This document shows, piece by piece, positions 63,383 to 64,000 of a stretch of 64,000 bases of DNA (position 1 is its first letter; every line of letters starts with the position of its first letter). A program made the position numbers and the translations under genes. Under the pieces are notes generated by a model. The model made no database searches. It had not been told where the DNA came from and saw nothing but the letters and a program-made list of their open reading frames with translations. The stretch comes from Actinomycetes bacterium. GTDB taxonomy: Bacteria > Actinomycetota > Actinomycetes > Nanopelagicales > Nanopelagicaceae. The DNA is taken from NCBI GenBank assembly GCA_014190175.1, contig BJFZ01000004.1:10947-74946 (forward strand). Direction: 5' to 3'.

Positions 63383-64000
63383 TTAATTAACTACATCTCG
63401 GCGTTTAAATAATGTCGCGGCCGCCACAGCAAAAATTAACAAATATGCCGCACTTCCAGCTAGCGCTCGTGAATATGAAAAATCAACGCCAAACTGCACG
63501 GGAATAGCGCTCATCAACTGTCCAGGCAGCCATTTTGATATGCCATTAACAGTAGCGGAGAGAATATTTTCAATCACCAAAATCCAAGCGACCGCAATGG
63601 AAATTGAAGTAATTGGCGACCGCAATAACAACCCCAATGTCATTCCCACAGTTCCATATGAAATTACCGAAAGAAATACATTTCCAAATGTTGAACCGAA
63701 TAGGGATAGTGCACTAGATGTGTACCAAAGATCAGTATTAACATCTTTCACATTTGCCAAAGATGCCGAAATTCCCACACTTACTATCGCTGAAAAGCAA
63801 ACAGTTATTAATGCAAATGAAATCATAGCTAGGTACTTGCCAGCTAATAGCAATAATCTTCTAGGTTCACGTACTAACAAATTCCGCAAAGTTCCATTTG
63901 TATATTCGATTGCCGTTTGCGCAGCAAAGACACAAAGAGCAATCACACCAAGCAACCCGGCGGAGTTTGCAAAGCCCACATATAAGCCATTTGGCAGTGC
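63383..64000 (-). CDS. ABC-2 type transporter permease, 5' part outside the window
   Basis: The frame is open to the right edge (reading A-L-P-N-G-L-Y before V-G-F-A-N-S), so the protein begins beyond base 64000 and at least 205 C-terminal residues are visible. About five membrane helices are present, with E-Y-T-N-G-T-L-R-N-L-L-V-R-E-P-R-R near the first, a typical ABC-2 permease cytoplasmic loop, and a short end K-R-R-D-V-V-N. The ATPase should be encoded next to it beyond the edge. Substrate unknown. A 120-base gap to the hydrolase gene holds its leader but no clear terminator. Confidence 0.85.
   Translation of the reverse strand, partial: ALPNGLYVGFANSAGLLGVIALCVFAAQTAIEYTNGTLRNLLVREPRRLLLLAGKYLAMISFALITVCFSAIVSVGISASLANVKDVNTDLWYTSSALSLFGSTFGNVFLSVISYGTVGMTLGLLLRSPITSISIAVAWILVIENILSATVNGISKWLPGQLMSAIPVQFGVDFSYSRALAGSAAYLLIFAVAAATLFKRRDVVN

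Noticed and set aside
1..64000. Mobile elements, CRISPR arrays, toxin-antitoxin or defence islands
   Set aside because: No transposase, integrase, spaced direct repeats, restriction, or toxin motifs were found. The only repeats are short 9-bp tandem arrays.

Overview
The window is an ordinary, gene-dense stretch of a bacterial chromosome, most likely from a small-genome, AT-rich freshwater actinobacterium of the acI / Ca. Nanopelagicales type. The evidence is gene content and order: a 14-gene NADH dehydrogenase operon ending in a polyprenyl diphosphate synthase, menaquinone synthesis, a system II cytochrome c maturation operon, a tiny bS22-type ribosomal protein, an XPB helicase with its actinobacterial partner protein, and the run tilS-hpt-ftsH-folE-folP-folB-folK-panC-nadB-nadC-coaX-lysS-...-clpC. 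Most DNA looks about 40% G+C by eye. The species is inference.

Layout. 1-3788: the end of a sugar mutarotase gene, a DUF4236/TPR-like protein, yajQ, a RarD-type permease and a polyprenyl diphosphate synthase. 3792-18898: nuoA to nuoN on the minus strand. 19039-27387: menG, bioY and the divergent menFDCBEA genes. 27395-31739: ccsB, resB, ccdA, a ResA-like thioredoxin and a histidine phosphatase. 31786-36771: helicase-associated protein, M20 peptidase and XPB helicase. 36776-44447: glutaredoxin, a small unknown protein, two secreted proteins, bS22, proC, a cysteine-rich unknown and radA. 44450-48708: clpC, a short-chain dehydrogenase and a DoxX-Rieske fusion. 48927-62012: argA-like acetyltransferase, lysS, cofactor genes (CoA, NAD, folate), ftsH, hpt, tilS and a sugar-acid dehydratase-like enolase. 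62039-64000: a secreted NlpC/P60 hydrolase and the 3' part of an ABC-2 permease gene.

How the genes work together. The first half is mostly respiration: the polyprenyl synthase and Men proteins make menaquinone, Nuo reduces it, and Ccs/Res/CcdA mature c-type cytochromes. The second half is housekeeping: cofactors, proteolysis (ClpC, FtsH), DNA repair (RadA, XPB) and translation (LysS, TilS, bS22). Genes are packed with ATGA or few-base junctions. No gene-free stretch exceeds 300 bases; the longest, 48709-48926, holds a probable terminator hairpin and a structured clpC leader. I see no tRNA, rRNA, CRISPR array, insertion sequence, integrase or prophage.

I found no convincing new multi-gene system. 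The most interesting signals are a recurrent leaderless-promoter pattern, including one palindromic -10 shared by menB and menE; nested inverted repeats before clpC; 9-bp tandem repeats, one of which multiplies a start codon; a DoxX-Rieske fusion; a secreted metalloprotease-like protein with repeated C-terminal modules; and sharp G+C shifts at menG and inside tilS.
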